In this document: one piece after another, positions 8,753 to 17,995 of the stretch
Layout of the letters: each line of letters begins with the position of its first letter
How positions within the stretch are numbered: the first letter of the stretch is position 1
NCBI RefSeq assembly: GCF_003205575.1
Contig: NZ_PYBW01000045.1
Location: 1-64,000, forward strand
Reading direction: 5' to 3'
Source: Streptomyces tateyamensis
Lineage (GTDB): Bacteria; Actinomycetota; Actinomycetes; Streptomycetales; Streptomycetaceae
Length of the DNA: 64,000 bases
Notes under the pieces: generated by a model
Told to the model about the DNA's origin: nothing
What the model saw: the letters and a program-made list of their open reading frames with translations, nothing else
The model's database searches: none
Program-made: the position numbers and the translations under genes

Positions 8753-8869
8753 GTTCAATCTTCGCAGGAACCCGGCACCCTGGATGGAGAAGCCCGGGAG
8801 AACCCCGGACGACAGGCACACCCCACGACCACGATCAGGCCGGCAGAGCGGCCGGCTGGAGGGAACCCG

Positions 8870-10294
8870 ATGGGACGGACACTGGCGGAGAAGGTCTGGG
8901 ACGACCATGTCGTCCGGCGCGCCGAGGGCGAGCCCGACCTGCTCTACATCGACCTGCACCTGTTGCACGAGGTGACCAGTCCGCAGGCTTTCGACGGTCT
9001 GCGGTTGGCGGGGCGGCCGGTGCGTCGCACGGATCTGACGATCGCGACGGAGGACCACAACACTCCGACGCTGGACATCGACAAGCCGATCGCGGATCCG
9101 GTGTCGCGGGTGCAGTTGGAGACGCTGCGCCGCAATGCGGCGGAGTTCGGGGTGCGGATCCACTCGCTGGGCGATGTGGAGCAGGGCGTGGTCCATGTGG
9201 TGGGTCCGCAGCTGGGGCTGACCCAGCCGGGGATGACGGTGGTGTGCGGTGACTCGCACACCTCGACCCACGGGGCGTTCGGGGCGCTGGCGTTCGGGAT
9301 CGGGACCAGCCAGGTCGAGCACGTGCTGGCGACGCAGACGCTGCCGCTGGCGCCGTTCCGCACGATGGCGATCACGGTGGAGGGCGAGCTGCCCGAGGGC
9401 GTGACGGCGAAGGACCTGATCCTGGCGGTGATCACGAAGATCGGGACCGGTGGCGGCCAGGGCTACGTGCTGGAGTACCGGGGCTCGGCGATCCGCGCGC
9501 TGTCGATGGAAGCGCGGATGACGATCTGCAACATGTCGATCGAGGCGGGCGCGCGGGCGGGCATGATCGCCCCGGACGAGACCACGTTCGAGTACCTGAA
9601 GGGGCGTGCGCACGCGCCGCAGGGCGCGGACTGGGATGCCGCGGTGGCGTACTGGTCGACGCTGGGCACGGACGACGACGCGGTGTTCGACGCGGAGGTG
9701 TTCATCGACGCGAGTGCGCTGACGCCGTTCGTGACCTGGGGCACCAACCCGGGCCAGGGTGCGCCGCTGGGGGCGGCGGTGCCGGACCCGGCGAGCTTCG
9801 AGGATCCTCAGGAGCGGGTGGCGGCGGAGAACGCGCTGGCGTACATGGGCCTGACGGCCGGCACGCCGCTGCGCGAGGTGCAGGTGGACGCGGTGTTCGT
9901 GGGGTCCTGCACGAACGGGCGGATCGAGGACCTGCGGGCGGCCGCGGCGGTGGTGCAGGGGCGCCGGATCGCGGACGGGGTGCGGATGCTGGTCGTGCCG
10001 GGTTCGGTGCGGGTGGCGCTGCAGGCGGTCGAGGAGGGCCTGGACAAGGTGTTCACCGCCGCCGGCGCGGAGTGGCGGCATGCGGGGTGTTCGATGTGCC
10101 TGGGGATGAATCCGGACCAGTTGGCGCCGGGCGAGCGGTGTGCGTCGACGTCGAACCGCAACTTCGAGGGACGTCAGGGCAAGGGCGGGCGTACCCATCT
10201 GGTGTCGCCGCAGGTGGCTGCCGCCACCGCGGTGCTGGGGCGGTTGGCCGCGCCGGCCGACCTGTCGAGTGTCGACGTTGTTGTGGAGGTCTGA
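8870..10294 (+). CDS. leuC: 3-isopropylmalate dehydratase large subunit
   Basis: Catalytic subunit (474 residues) of isopropylmalate isomerase, second step of leucine biosynthesis, in the aconitase family. The [4Fe-4S] ligands are in [12 protein letters not shown] and in [11 protein letters not shown] (CxxC), and [12 protein letters not shown] is the conserved substrate loop. The ATG at 8870 has GGAGGG upstream. An in-frame extension to 8738 would run into the operator region and was rejected. The gene is followed after 3 bp by leuD. Codons favour G- and T-ended triplets more than the neighbouring genes do. Confidence 0.97.
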   Translation: MGRTLAEKVWDDHVVRRAEGEPDLLYIDLHLLHEVTSPQAFDGLRLAGRPVRRTDLTIATEDHNTPTLDIDKPIADPVSRVQLETLRRNAAEFGVRIHSLGDVEQGVVHVVGPQLGLTQPGMTVVCGDSHTSTHGAFGALAFGIGTSQVEHVLATQTLPLAPFRTMAITVEGELPEGVTAKDLILAVITKIGTGGGQGYVLEYRGSAIRALSMEARMTICNMSIEAGARAGMIAPDETTFEYLKGRAHAPQGADWDAAVAYWSTLGTDDDAVFDAEVFIDASALTPFVTWGTNPGQGAPLGAAVPDPASFEDPQERVAAENALAYMGLTAGTPLREVQVDAVFVGSCTNGRIEDLRAAAAVVQGRRIADGVRMLVVPGSVRVALQAVEEGLDKVFTAAGAEWRHAGCSMCLGMNPDQLAPGERCASTSNRNFEGRQGKGGRTHLVSPQVAAATAVLGRLAAPADLSSVDVVVEV

Positions 10295-10297
10295 GTG

Positions 10298-10894
10298 ATG
10301 GAGAAGTTCACCACCCACACGGGTCGGGCGGTGCCGCTGCGGCGCAGCAATGTGGACACGGACCAGATCATCCCGGCTCATTGGCTGAAGAAGGTCACCC
10401 GGTCGGGTTTCGAGGACGGGCTGTTCGAGGCGTGGCGCAAGGACGAGTCGTTCGTTCTGAACCGGCCGGAGCGGCGGGGGGCCAGTGTGCTGGTGGCCGG
10501 CCCTGAGTTCGGTACCGGATCGTCGCGTGAGCATGCGGTGTGGGCGCTGCAGAACTACGGGTTCCAGGCGGTGATCTCCTCGCGGTTCGCGGATATCTTC
10601 CGGGGGAACTCGCTGAAGAACGGTCTGCTGACGGTGGTGCTGCCGCAGTCGACGGTGGATCAGCTGTGGGAGCTGACCGAGGCCGACCCGAGCGCTGAGA
10701 TCACGGTTGACCTGGAGGCGCGCGAGGTGCGGGCCGAGGGGATCACGGCGGCGTTCGAGTTGGACGAGAACGTGCGCTGGCGGCTGCTGAACGGGTTGGA
10801 CGACATCAGCATCACGCTGCAGAACGCTGACGACATCACCGCGTTCGAAGCCCGGCGCCCCTCCTACAAGCCCCGGACCCAGCCGGTCGCCTGA
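10298..10894 (+). CDS. leuD: 3-isopropylmalate dehydratase small subunit
   Basis: 198-residue swivel-domain partner of LeuC, completing isopropylmalate isomerase. It shows the family motifs [24 protein letters not shown] and [12 protein letters not shown]. The ATG at 10298 suits the ribosome site GGAGG (10285-10289) at 8 nt. A GTG immediately upstream (10295) is possible but closer than usual. Co-transcribed with leuC. Confidence 0.97.
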   Translation: MEKFTTHTGRAVPLRRSNVDTDQIIPAHWLKKVTRSGFEDGLFEAWRKDESFVLNRPERRGASVLVAGPEFGTGSSREHAVWALQNYGFQAVISSRFADIFRGNSLKNGLLTVVLPQSTVDQLWELTEADPSAEITVDLEAREVRAEGITAAFELDENVRWRLLNGLDDISITLQNADDITAFEARRPSYKPRTQPVA

Positions 10895-10908
10895 CTCTGG
10901 CACATTCC

Positions 10909-10941
10909 GAAGGCCCGTTCCCCGTCGGGGGACGGGCCTTC
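10909..10941 (+). terminator. leuCD terminator
   Basis: GAAGGCCCGT (10909-10918) pairs with 10932-10941, and the stem continues inward through TCCCC/GGGGG to a 3-nt loop, about 15 bp in all, 14 bp after leuD. Confidence 0.85.
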
Positions 10942-11075
10942 ATCCGTTGCGGGGGGGAGTTCACTCCTGACTGGGTGTGAGGATCTGCCGTCAGCTGTGG
11001 TGGACAAGGAGTCCTGGATTTGTCGTAAGACGGGCCCCGCGCGTCGCAACTCTGAGTAGATGGCACAATCAAGGC

Positions 11076-11432
11076 ATGCACCGGCACCATGAACCTCCGT
11101 ACGCGGGTGGCGATCCCGCGTCGTCGGAGTTCACGGACCGGGAAGCCGAGAGTCGAATTGACGATCGGCCGACTGTCGATCCCGAGGCCGGCCCGGTCGG
11201 CGCGGGAACCGACGACCCGGAAGTCGCGGCGCTCTATGCCCTTGTCGCAGAGCGGTTGAAGCAGGCTCATGCCCGCGTGCGCGCGCTGCACGCGTCGGCG
11301 GAAGCAAAGACCGCTCTCACCCGGCAGCTGTTGATCGTCACCGAGACCGCCAAGCGCGATCTCCCGGCGGCGGCGCGGCGGTTGAGTCGCTTTGTGCAGG
11401 AGCTCGACGAGGGGCATCCGCCGCTCGGCTGA
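11076..11432 (+). CDS. Conserved hypothetical protein, helical, 118 aa
   Basis: Not recognised beyond being a streptomycete conserved hypothetical. The first 45 residues are polar, His/Pro/Asp-rich and probably disordered. The rest (about 46-118) is predicted helical with Ala/Arg/Leu heptads (LYALVAERLKQAHARVRALH). There is no membrane segment or cysteine. The ATG at 11076 lies 6 nt after an extended -10 (TGGCACAAT, 11061-11069), which suggests a leaderless transcript and supports this start over an upstream one. It stands alone between leuD and hupS. Confidence 0.6.
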   Translation: MHRHHEPPYAGGDPASSEFTDREAESRIDDRPTVDPEAGPVGAGTDDPEVAALYALVAERLKQAHARVRALHASAEAKTALTRQLLIVTETAKRDLPAAARRLSRFVQELDEGHPPLG

Positions 11433-11565
11433 GGTCGCAGACGCGCAAATCCATTGCGACACTAGGGTGATTCGCGCGTTTGGTAATTGAAAGTCCGCAA
11501 ATACATGCCTAACGTGCGAATTGAACGGATGGAATCATCCGGCGCCCGTTTCTGAAGGGGAAGAC

Positions 11566-12237
11566 GTGAACAAGGCTCAGCTTGTCGAAGCGGTGGCCGA
11601 GCAGCTGGGTGGTCGCAAGGCTGCCGCAGAGGCCGTCGACGCAGTGCTCGACACCATGGTGCGTGCCGTCGTGGCCGGTGACCGGGTCTCGGTCACCGGG
11701 TTCGGCACCTTCGAGAAGGTGGAGCGCTCCGCGCGCTTCGCCCGCAACCCGCAGACCGGTGAGCGGGTCAAGGTCAAGAAGACCGCGGTGCCCCGCTTCC
11801 GTCCCGGCCAGGGCTTCAAGGACCTGGTCAGCGGCAGCAAGAAGCTGCCGAAGGACGGCCCCTCGGTGAAGAAGGCCCCCAAGGGCTCGCTCACCCCGGG
11901 CAAGTCGGGTGTCGCCGCCACCGCCGCCGCCAAGCGGGCCGCCACCAAGCGGGCCGCCGCTGCCGCGGCCGAGGCCCCCGCGAAGAAGACCGCTGCGAAG
12001 AAGGCGACCACCGCCAAGACGGCCGTGGCGAAGAAGGCCACCACCGCCAAGACGGCCGCGGCCAAGAAGACCACCACCGCCGCCGCCAAGAAGACGACCA
12101 CCGCCAAGACGACGGCGGCCAAGAAGACCACCACGGCCAAGGCGACCGCTGCCAAGACCACGGCGGCCAAGAAGACCGCCCCGGCGAAGAAGACCGCCAC
12201 CCGCAAGACCACGGCCCGCAAGACCGCCGCGAAGTAA
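11566..12237 (+). CDS. hupS: HU-like nucleoid protein with histone-H1-like tail (HupS)
   Basis: 223 residues. The first ~95 form an HU domain (VNKAQLVEAVAEQLGG start, GFGTFEKVERSARFARNP and the DNA-binding arm). The remainder is a Lys/Ala/Thr-rich tail of KKTTTAK-type repeats like histone H1 and mycobacterial HupB. Dimeric HU bends and compacts DNA; the tailed version in Streptomyces acts mainly in spore nucleoids. The GTG at 11566 has the ribosome site AGGGGAAG. It is monocistronic, followed by the largest terminator hairpin in the window. Confidence 0.95.
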   Translation: MNKAQLVEAVAEQLGGRKAAAEAVDAVLDTMVRAVVAGDRVSVTGFGTFEKVERSARFARNPQTGERVKVKKTAVPRFRPGQGFKDLVSGSKKLPKDGPSVKKAPKGSLTPGKSGVAATAAAKRAATKRAAAAAAEAPAKKTAAKKATTAKTAVAKKATTAKTAAAKKTTTAAAKKTTTAKTTAAKKTTTAKATAAKTTAAKKTAPAKKTATRKTTARKTAAK

Positions 12238-12286
12238 TCGCGCGGCCCCTGGGGTCCACTGTCGGTCCGTCAGGACCGGAACGCAT

Positions 12287-12333
12287 CGCCGCGGCGGCCC
12301 GCTCCCCGGATTCGGGGGCGGGCCGCCGCGGCG
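12287..12333 (+). terminator. hupS terminator
   Basis: Perfect 16-bp inverted repeat CGCCGCGGCGGCCCGC (12287-12302) with 12318-12333 around a loop that can pair further (TCCCCGGATTCGGGG). Confidence 0.8.
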
Positions 12334-12380
12334 TCTGCATGACTGCGGGGCCGACTCACGGGGCGTCGGTTGAGGGGGAT

Positions 12381-12602
12381 TCAGGCCTCGGTCGGGTCCG
12401 GGAAGGTGGCCAGGGTGAGGAAGACCACCCGGCGCACTCCGTCCTGTTCGGCCAACCGGATCCGCACCCGCTGGCCCGGACGGAGCAGCCGCAGGCCCCC
12501 GGCGTCGAAGGCGGCCGCGTCGAAGGGCACCGGAGTGCCGTCGTCGAGGAGGACCGAGCCCTCGTGGGTGGCGGCATCGAAGGTGAAAGCGGTGGCCTGC
12601 AT
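12381..12602 (-). CDS. Small basic-beta protein, cold-shock-like fold suspected
   Basis: 73 residues beginning MQATAFTFDAATHEGSVLLD. The pattern of short strands with GSVLLDDGTPVPFDAAAF and LRPGQRVRIRL resembles a cold-shock/OB-type barrel, but the RNP motifs are not clear, so function is unassigned. I chose the inner ATG at 12602 because a -10 (TATGCT, minus strand, 12615-12610) lies 7 nt before it. The upstream in-frame ATG (12614) falls inside that -10. It faces away from hupS and lies downstream of cofC on the same strand. Confidence 0.6.
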   Translation of the reverse strand: MQATAFTFDAATHEGSVLLDDGTPVPFDAAAFDAGGLRLLRPGQRVRIRLAEQDGVRRVVFLTLATFPDPTEA

Positions 12603-12676
12603 GGGCCTCAGCATAAGTGGCCGACCCGCGCCGACAGGCCCCGCGCCCCCGGGCGGGCCCCGCGCCCCGACCGGCG

Positions 12677-13330
12677 CTAGACGAGCGCGGCCGCCGCCGC
12701 CCGGGTGTGCGGGCCGACCCCGAGGGCGAGGGCGGCGGCCAGGTCCGCGCCGGTGTCCACGTCGCGGCGCACCGAAGGCACGTCGGCCAGGGTGAGTTCG
12801 CGGGCTCCGCCGGCCGCGTGCCGGGCGCGCGAGGCACCCCCGAAGGCGGGCGCGAGCAGCCGGTGGCCGTCGCAGGCCAGCAGCGTGGTGCCGGCCCCCG
12901 GCGCATCGGCCAGGAAAGCCCGCCCGGCGCCCGCGGCCGCCGCCAGCACCCGGGTCAGTTCGGCCGGGCGCAGCGCCGGCAGGTCGGCGGACAGGGCGGC
13001 CAAGGGCGTGCCGGGGCGCAGCCGCCGCGCGTGCGCGGCGCCGTGCGACAGCGCGGGGTTGAGTCCGCCGCCCGGCTCGTCGGCGACCACCACGGCGCCC
13101 AGTGCGGCCAACCGCTCGCTCGCCCGCGGATCCTGCGAGACCACCAGCACCTGTGCCACCAGCGGGCTGGCCAGGGCCGCGGCGACCGTGTCCAGCGCGA
13201 AGGCCAGCGCCAACTCGCCGCGCCGGGCACCGGCGAAGGGCGCCAGTCGGCTCTTGGCCCGGTCCAGCGGTTTCACCGGCAGCACCAGGCTCCAGGCGTC
13301 ACGCGGTGGGCGTACGGTGTGCTGGGTCAT
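12677..13330 (-). CDS. cofC: 2-phospho-L-lactate/phosphoenolpyruvate guanylyltransferase
   Basis: About 217 residues, a GTP-dependent nucleotidyltransferase of the CofC/FbiD family that activates phospholactate or PEP for coenzyme F420 biosynthesis. Recognisable parts are LVLPVKPLDRAKSRLAPF at the N-terminus (nucleotide loop), a central SADLPALRP (metal-binding aspartate) and the C-terminal RRDVDTGADLAAAL. A second ATG 9 bp upstream (13339) is possible, but the GGAAG sequence is better spaced for 13330. The other F420 genes are not in the window. Confidence 0.88.
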   Translation of the reverse strand: MTQHTVRPPRDAWSLVLPVKPLDRAKSRLAPFAGARRGELALAFALDTVAAALASPLVAQVLVVSQDPRASERLAALGAVVVADEPGGGLNPALSHGAAHARRLRPGTPLAALSADLPALRPAELTRVLAAAAGAGRAFLADAPGAGTTLLACDGHRLLAPAFGGASRARHAAGGARELTLADVPSVRRDVDTGADLAAALALGVGPHTRAAAAALV

Positions 13331-13486
13331 CGGCGACATTCTTCCGCCGGGCCGTCCCGCTCCGCCAGGGTGCCCCCGTGCGAGGATGACCCGCGACCGC
13401 TTCTCCGCACACCGCGCTCGCGCCGTGCGAATTCCGCGCCCACACCGCGGCACCCCACGTGCCGCAGCACACGAGGAGGACCTGGG

Positions 13487-14281
13487 GTGGCCCGCCGCTC
13501 GTACGCCAGATTCGGCAACGCCGACTACGGGATCTGGTACCGCTTCGCCGCCGTGTTGGTGAAGCCGGTGAACGCCGCCCTGGCCAAGCCCGAGTGGCAC
13601 GGCTGGGAGCACCTGCCCAAGGAGGGCGGCTTCCTGGTGGCGGTGAACCACAACTCGGTGATCGACCCGGTGCTGTACGCCCACTGGCAGTACAACAGCG
13701 GGCGGCCGCCGCGGATCCTGGGCAAGTCCTCGCTCTTCAGTGTGCCGTTCATCGGATTCATGCTGCGCAAGACCGGCCAGATCCCGGTCTACCGCGACTC
13801 CACCGACGCCGCGCAGGCGTTCCGGGCCGCGATCGCCGCCATCGAGGGCGGCCAGGCGGTCCAGTTCTACCCGGAGGGGACGATCACCCGGGATCCGCAG
13901 CTGTGGCCGATGGAGGGCAAGACCGGGGCGGCCCGGGTGGCGCTGATCACCGGTGCCCCGGTGATCCCGGTGGCGCACTGGGGTGCGCACGAGATCGTCC
14001 CGCCGTACGGCCGGGGGCTGGGCGGCAAGCCGGCCAAGGTGAGCCTGTTCCCGCGCAAGAAGGTGGTGGTGGCCGCCGGTCCCGCCGTCGACCTGAGCCG
14101 GTTCCAGGGCCAGGAGATCACCCCGCAGGTGCTCAAGGAGGCCACCGAGGAGATCATGGCTGCGATCACCGCGGTGCTGGAGGGGATCCGCGGCGAGAAG
14201 GCCCCCGCCGAGCGCTACGACCTGCGCCGCGCCCGGGCCGAGCGGGCGGCCGCCAAGCAGAGCGAGGAGGAGGCGCGGTGA
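13487..14281 (+). CDS. plsC: 1-acyl-sn-glycerol-3-phosphate acyltransferase (PlsC family)
   Basis: 264-residue membrane-associated acyltransferase making phosphatidic acid or a related lipid. NHNSVIDP carries the NHX4D-type catalytic motif (with Asn in place of the first His-type residue and VNHNSVID reading through it), and [10 protein letters not shown] is the EGT substrate motif. A Lys/Arg/Glu-rich tail ends the protein. The GTG at 13487 has an ideal GGAGGA 7 nt upstream. The stop overlaps the gpsA start (GTGA), so lipid acylation and glycerol-3-phosphate supply are coupled. Confidence 0.9.
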   Translation: MARRSYARFGNADYGIWYRFAAVLVKPVNAALAKPEWHGWEHLPKEGGFLVAVNHNSVIDPVLYAHWQYNSGRPPRILGKSSLFSVPFIGFMLRKTGQIPVYRDSTDAAQAFRAAIAAIEGGQAVQFYPEGTITRDPQLWPMEGKTGAARVALITGAPVIPVAHWGAHEIVPPYGRGLGGKPAKVSLFPRKKVVVAAGPAVDLSRFQGQEITPQVLKEATEEIMAAITAVLEGIRGEKAPAERYDLRRARAERAAAKQSEEEAR

Positions 14282-15279
14282 CTCGTTGCGCCGTGTTCGG
14301 CACCGGTTCCTGGGGCACGCCGTTCGCCATGATCCTGGCCGACGCCGGCTGCGAGGTGGCACTCTGGGGCCGCCGCCAGGAGTTGGTGGACACCATCGCC
14401 GCCACCCGCACCAACCCCGAGTACCTGCCCGGGATCGTGCTGCCCGACCGCATCACCCCGACCACCGACGCGGCCCGGGCGCTGGCCGGCGCGGACTTCG
14501 CGGTGCTCGCGGTGCCCTCGCAGACGCTGCGCGAGAACCTGGCCGCCTGGGCGCCGCTGATCGGGCCGCAGACGGTGCTGGTCTCGTTGATGAAGGGCAT
14601 CGAACTGGGCACCGCCAAGCGGATGACCGAGGTGGTCCGCGAGGTGGCCGGGGTCGGCGAGGACCGGGTCGCGGTGGTCTCCGGACCCAACCTGGCGCCC
14701 GAGATCGCCAAGCGGCAGCCGGCCGCCAGCGTGGTGGCCTGCACCGACGAGCAGGTCGCCCGCCGACTGCAGCAGGCCTGCCACACCCCGTACTTCCGCC
14801 CGTACACCAACACCGACGTGGTCGGCTGCGAGCTGGGCGGCGCGGTGAAGAACGTGATCGGCTTGGCGGTCGGGATGGCCGACGGGATGGGCCTGGGGGA
14901 CAACACCAAGGCCACCCTGATGACCCGTGGGCTGGCCGAGATCACCCGGCTGGGGGTGGCGCTGGGCGCCGATCCGCTGACCTTCGCGGGCCTGGCCGGC
15001 ATGGGCGACCTGGTGGCCACCTGCTCCTCGCCGCTCTCCCGCAACCACACCTTCGGGGTCAACCTGGGCCGGGGCATGACGCTGGAGCAGACCATCGCGG
15101 CCACCAAGCAGACCGCGGAGGGCGTGAAGTCCTGCGAGTCGGTGCTCGACCTGGCCCGGCGCAACGGGGTGGAGATGCCGATCGTCGAGGCGGTGGTGGA
15201 CGTGGTGCACAACGGCCGCCCGACCCAGGCGGTGCTCAAGGACCTGATGGGCCGTTCGGCCAAGCCCGAGCGGCGCTGA
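14278..15279 (+). CDS. gpsA: Glycerol-3-phosphate dehydrogenase [NAD(P)+]
   Basis: 333-residue cytoplasmic enzyme reducing dihydroxyacetone phosphate to sn-glycerol-3-phosphate for phospholipid synthesis. The N-terminal Rossmann motif is [12 protein letters not shown]. The C-terminal helical domain has the catalytic lysine in [16 protein letters not shown] and the [16 protein letters not shown] signature. Starts at GTG overlapping the acyltransferase stop by 4 bp. Confidence 0.96.
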   Translation: MTRCAVFGTGSWGTPFAMILADAGCEVALWGRRQELVDTIAATRTNPEYLPGIVLPDRITPTTDAARALAGADFAVLAVPSQTLRENLAAWAPLIGPQTVLVSLMKGIELGTAKRMTEVVREVAGVGEDRVAVVSGPNLAPEIAKRQPAASVVACTDEQVARRLQQACHTPYFRPYTNTDVVGCELGGAVKNVIGLAVGMADGMGLGDNTKATLMTRGLAEITRLGVALGADPLTFAGLAGMGDLVATCSSPLSRNHTFGVNLGRGMTLEQTIAATKQTAEGVKSCESVLDLARRNGVEMPIVEAVVDVVHNGRPTQAVLKDLMGRSAKPERR

Positions 15280-15333
15280 CCGGCCGGCGCCCGCCGGGAG
15301 CCGCAGCTACATGGAACCGAACAGCTCGCACGG

Positions 15334-15339
15334 TAGTCT
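15334..15339 (+). promoter_or_regulatory. -10 element of ddl, leaderless or near-leaderless
   Basis: TAGTCT ends 10 nt before the ddl ATG, with no ribosome site between. The -35 region is weak. Confidence 0.4.
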
Positions 15340-15349
15340 CCCTCTCGAT

Positions 15350-16492
15350 ATGAGCAACGAACCGACCTCCCCGAACCAGGCGGCCAAGCCGCGCGTGGCC
15401 ATCGTCTTCGGCGGCCGCTCCTCCGAGCACGGTGTCTCGGTCGTCACCGCCGCCAGCGTGCTGCGCTCGATCGACCGGACCAGGTACGAGGTGCTGCCGG
15501 TCGGCATCACCCACGAGGGCCGCTGGGCCCTGGTCAGCGACGAGCCGGACCGGATGACGATCACCGACGGCCGGATGCCGGACGTCGACCAGGTCGCCGA
15601 CTCCGTCGAGGGCCAGCTGGCGCTGCCGGCCAGCCCGGCCTCGCGCGAGGTGGTGTGGAGCGAGCCCGGCGCCGCGCCCAAGGCCCTCGGCGAGGTGGAC
15701 GTGGTGCTGCCGCTGCTGCACGGCCCGTGGGGCGAGGACGGCACGATCCAGGGCCTGCTGGAGCTGTCCGGGGTGCCGTACGTCGGCTCCGGCGTGCTGG
15801 CCAGCGCGGTCGGCATGGACAAGGAGTACACCAAGCGGGTGCTGGAGTCCTTCGGGCTCGGCGTCGGCCCCTACACCGTGGTCCGTCCGCGGGACTGGGA
15901 GAGCTCGGCCGGGCGCGAGCAGGCCCGGGAGCGGATCGCGGCGCTCGGGCTGCCGGTCTTCGTCAAGCCCTGCCGGGCCGGCTCCAGCATCGGGATCACC
16001 AAGGTCAAGGACGCGGCCCAGCTGGACGCGGCGATCGAGGAGGCCCGCCGGCACGACCCGAAGGTGATCGTCGAGGCGATGCTGGAGGGCCGCGAGATCG
16101 AGTGCGGCGTCCTGGAGTTCGAGGACGGCCCGCGGGCCAGCCTGCCGGCCGAGGTGCTGGTCGGCGAGGGCTTCGAGTTCTACGACTTCGAGGCCAAGTA
16201 CATCGACTCCTCCGAGGTGCGGATCCCGGCCGACCTGACCGGGGCCGAGACCGCGGAGATCCGCCGCCAGGCGGTCGCCGCCTTCGAGGCGCTCAGCTGC
16301 GAGGGCCTGGCCCGGGTCGACTTCTTCCAGCTGACCGACGGGCGCTGGGTGGTCAACGAGATCAACACGATGCCCGGCTTCACCCCGATCTCGGCCTACC
16401 CGAAGATGTGGGAGGCCACCGGCGTGCCCTACGCCGAGCTGATCGACCGGCTGCTGCAGGCGGCGCTGCGCCGCTCCACCGGCCTGCGCTGA
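15350..16492 (+). CDS. ddl: D-alanine--D-alanine ligase
   Basis: 380-residue ATP-grasp ligase making D-Ala-D-Ala for peptidoglycan. N-terminal VFGGRSSEHGVSVVTA, ATP-grasp VKPCRAGSSIGITKV, the loop FYDFEAKYIDSS, and metal-binding EINTMPGFTPISAYP. The position that is Tyr in E. coli DdlB is Phe here, which is usual in actinobacterial enzymes. The ATG at 15350 (MSNEPTSP) was chosen over an upstream ATG at 15311, which lies in the promoter region. Convergent with the next gene, with a bidirectional terminator between. Confidence 0.95.
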   Translation: MSNEPTSPNQAAKPRVAIVFGGRSSEHGVSVVTAASVLRSIDRTRYEVLPVGITHEGRWALVSDEPDRMTITDGRMPDVDQVADSVEGQLALPASPASREVVWSEPGAAPKALGEVDVVLPLLHGPWGEDGTIQGLLELSGVPYVGSGVLASAVGMDKEYTKRVLESFGLGVGPYTVVRPRDWESSAGREQARERIAALGLPVFVKPCRAGSSIGITKVKDAAQLDAAIEEARRHDPKVIVEAMLEGREIECGVLEFEDGPRASLPAEVLVGEGFEFYDFEAKYIDSSEVRIPADLTGAETAEIRRQAVAAFEALSCEGLARVDFFQLTDGRWVVNEINTMPGFTPISAYPKMWEATGVPYAELIDRLLQAALRRSTGLR

Positions 16493-16511
16493 GCGCGGCC
16501 GGGCAGCCCGG

Positions 16512-16542
16512 CGGCGCCGCACCCGTGCCGGGTGCGGCGCCG
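16512..16542. terminator. Bidirectional terminator between ddl and the Lrp-type gene
   Basis: Perfect 13-bp stem CGGCGCCGCACCC (16512-16524) with 16530-16542 and a 5-nt loop, between convergent genes. Confidence 0.75.
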
Positions 16543-16552
16543 GACCGGCCGC

Positions 16553-16786
16553 CTACAGGTGCACCACCGGACAGGTCAGGGTCCGGGTGATCCCCTCGAC
16601 CTGCTGGATCTGGGCGACCACCAGCCGCCCCAGGTCGTCCACGGACTCCGCCTCGGCCCGCACGATCACGTCGTAGGGTCCGGTGACGTCCTCGGCCTGG
16701 ATCACGCCCTTGATCCCGGCGATGGTTTCGGCGACGGTGCTGGCCTTGGCGACCTCGGTCTGGATCAGGATGTATGCCTGTACCAC
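16553..16786 (-). CDS. Stand-alone Lrp/AsnC ligand-binding (RAM) domain protein
   Basis: 77 residues consisting only of the alpha-beta RAM domain of Lrp/AsnC regulators (VQAYILIQTEVAKASTVAET, then GPYDVIVRAEAES). It lacks the DNA-binding HTH. Such small proteins form decameric rings that bind amino acids. The role is not known with certainty. The GTG start has GGGAGG 7 nt upstream. Monocistronic and convergent with ddl. Confidence 0.88.
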   Translation of the reverse strand: MVQAYILIQTEVAKASTVAETIAGIKGVIQAEDVTGPYDVIVRAEAESVDDLGRLVVAQIQQVEGITRTLTCPVVHL

Positions 16787-17019
16787 TGATGACCTCCCTG
16801 CGGCTGGGGGTGGCAGTACTGACGAGCAGTCGGCGCGGCCCGGGCGGGGGTGGACGGGTTACGGCGCGGGCGCGCCGCGAAGACTGGATCACCAACGCTA
16901 CCGCGCCCCCGCCCCGGGAGGGGAGACCCCGGGCGGGCCGGTGGGCGTACGCTTCGCACGCGGCGCGCGCGCCGCGGACCGCACGGCCAGGCCTAGGCAG
17001 ACTCTGGAGAGGACGGCAC

Positions 17020-17985
17020 ATGCAGGGGACCGTGGGCGAGCTCGGCGAGTTCGGTCTGATCCGGGAGCTCACCGCCAGGCTGCCGAAGACCCCCGCGGTC
17101 GAGCTCGGTCCGGGCGACGACGCCGCCGTGGTGACCGCCCCCGACGGCCGGGTGGTGGCCACCACCGACGTGCTGATCGAGGGTCGGCACTTCCGCCGCG
17201 ACTGGTCCACCGCCTACGACGTGGGCCGCAAGTCCGCCGCCCAGAACCTGGCCGACATCGCCGCGATGGGCGCGGTGCCCACCGCCCTGCTGCTCGGCCT
17301 GGTGGTCCCGGCCGACCTGCCCACCACCTGGGCCACCGAACTGATGGACGGGCTGCGCGACGAGTGCCAGGTGGCGGGCGCCGGGGTGGTCGGCGGCGAC
17401 GTGGTGCGCGGCGAGACCATCACGCTGGCCATCACCGCGCTCGGCGACCTGCAGGGCCGTGCCCCGGTCACCCGCTCCGGCGCCCAGCCGGGCGACGTGG
17501 TCGCGGTGACCGGCTGGCTCGGCTGGTCGGCCGCCGGGCTGACCGTGCTGGCCCGCGGCTTCCGCTCGCCGCGCGCCTTCGTGGAGGCGCACCGGCGCCC
17601 GGAGCCGCCGTACCACGCCGGCCCGGCCGCCGCCGAGCTGGGCGCCACCGCGATGATCGACGTGAGCGACGGGCTGGTCGCCGACCTGGGCCACGTGGCC
17701 GCCGCCAGCGCGGTGGACATCGACCTGCGGGCGGCCGACTTCGACGTGCCGGCCCAGATGGCCGACATCGGCCAGGCGGTCGGGGTGGACCCGCTGGTCT
17801 GGGTGCTCTCCGGCGGCGAGGACCACGCGATCGCGGCCACCTTCCCGCCCGGGGTGCAGCTGCCGGCCCGCTGGCGGGTGGTCGGCACGGTCACCGGAGC
17901 GAGCCGGCCGGGGGCCAGGGGCCGGGTCACCGTGGACGGCGCGCCCTGGGAGCGCACGGCCGGCTGGGACCACTTCGCCGAGTAG
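17020..17985 (+). CDS. thiL: Thiamine-monophosphate kinase
   Basis: 321-residue enzyme of the PurM/ThiL ATP-binding family, phosphorylating thiamine phosphate to thiamine diphosphate. It shows LGPGDDAAVV (metal/ATP), TTDVLIEGRHF, GRKSAAQNLADIAAMGA and IDVSDGLVADLGH. The ATG at 17020 has GGAGAGGA just upstream. It ends 10 bp before pfkA, whose -10 element overlaps the thiL stop codon. Confidence 0.95.
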   Translation: MQGTVGELGEFGLIRELTARLPKTPAVELGPGDDAAVVTAPDGRVVATTDVLIEGRHFRRDWSTAYDVGRKSAAQNLADIAAMGAVPTALLLGLVVPADLPTTWATELMDGLRDECQVAGAGVVGGDVVRGETITLAITALGDLQGRAPVTRSGAQPGDVVAVTGWLGWSAAGLTVLARGFRSPRAFVEAHRRPEPPYHAGPAAAELGATAMIDVSDGLVADLGHVAAASAVDIDLRAADFDVPAQMADIGQAVGVDPLVWVLSGGEDHAIAATFPPGVQLPARWRVVGTVTGASRPGARGRVTVDGAPWERTAGWDHFAE

Positions 17986-17988
17986 CCT
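17983..17988 (+). promoter_or_regulatory. -10 element of pfkA
   Basis: TAGCCT overlaps the thiL TAG stop and ends 7 nt before the pfkA ATG. No ribosome site lies between, consistent with a leaderless mRNA. Confidence 0.4.
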
Positions 17989-17995
17989 TGCCGCC

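Noticed and set aside
8738..8869. 44-codon N-terminal extension of leuC.
   Set aside because: It would start inside the ndgR-leuC operator region, and LeuC homologues begin at [11 protein letters not shown], which has its own ribosome site.
16186..16203. Phe in the Ddl loop FYDFEAKYID where E. coli DdlB has Tyr216; Phe at this position marks D-Ala-D-Lac ligases in some lactic acid bacteria.
   Set aside because: As I recall, ordinary actinobacterial Ddl proteins, including that of S. coelicolor, carry the same YDFEAKY form, so it does not indicate vancomycin resistance here.
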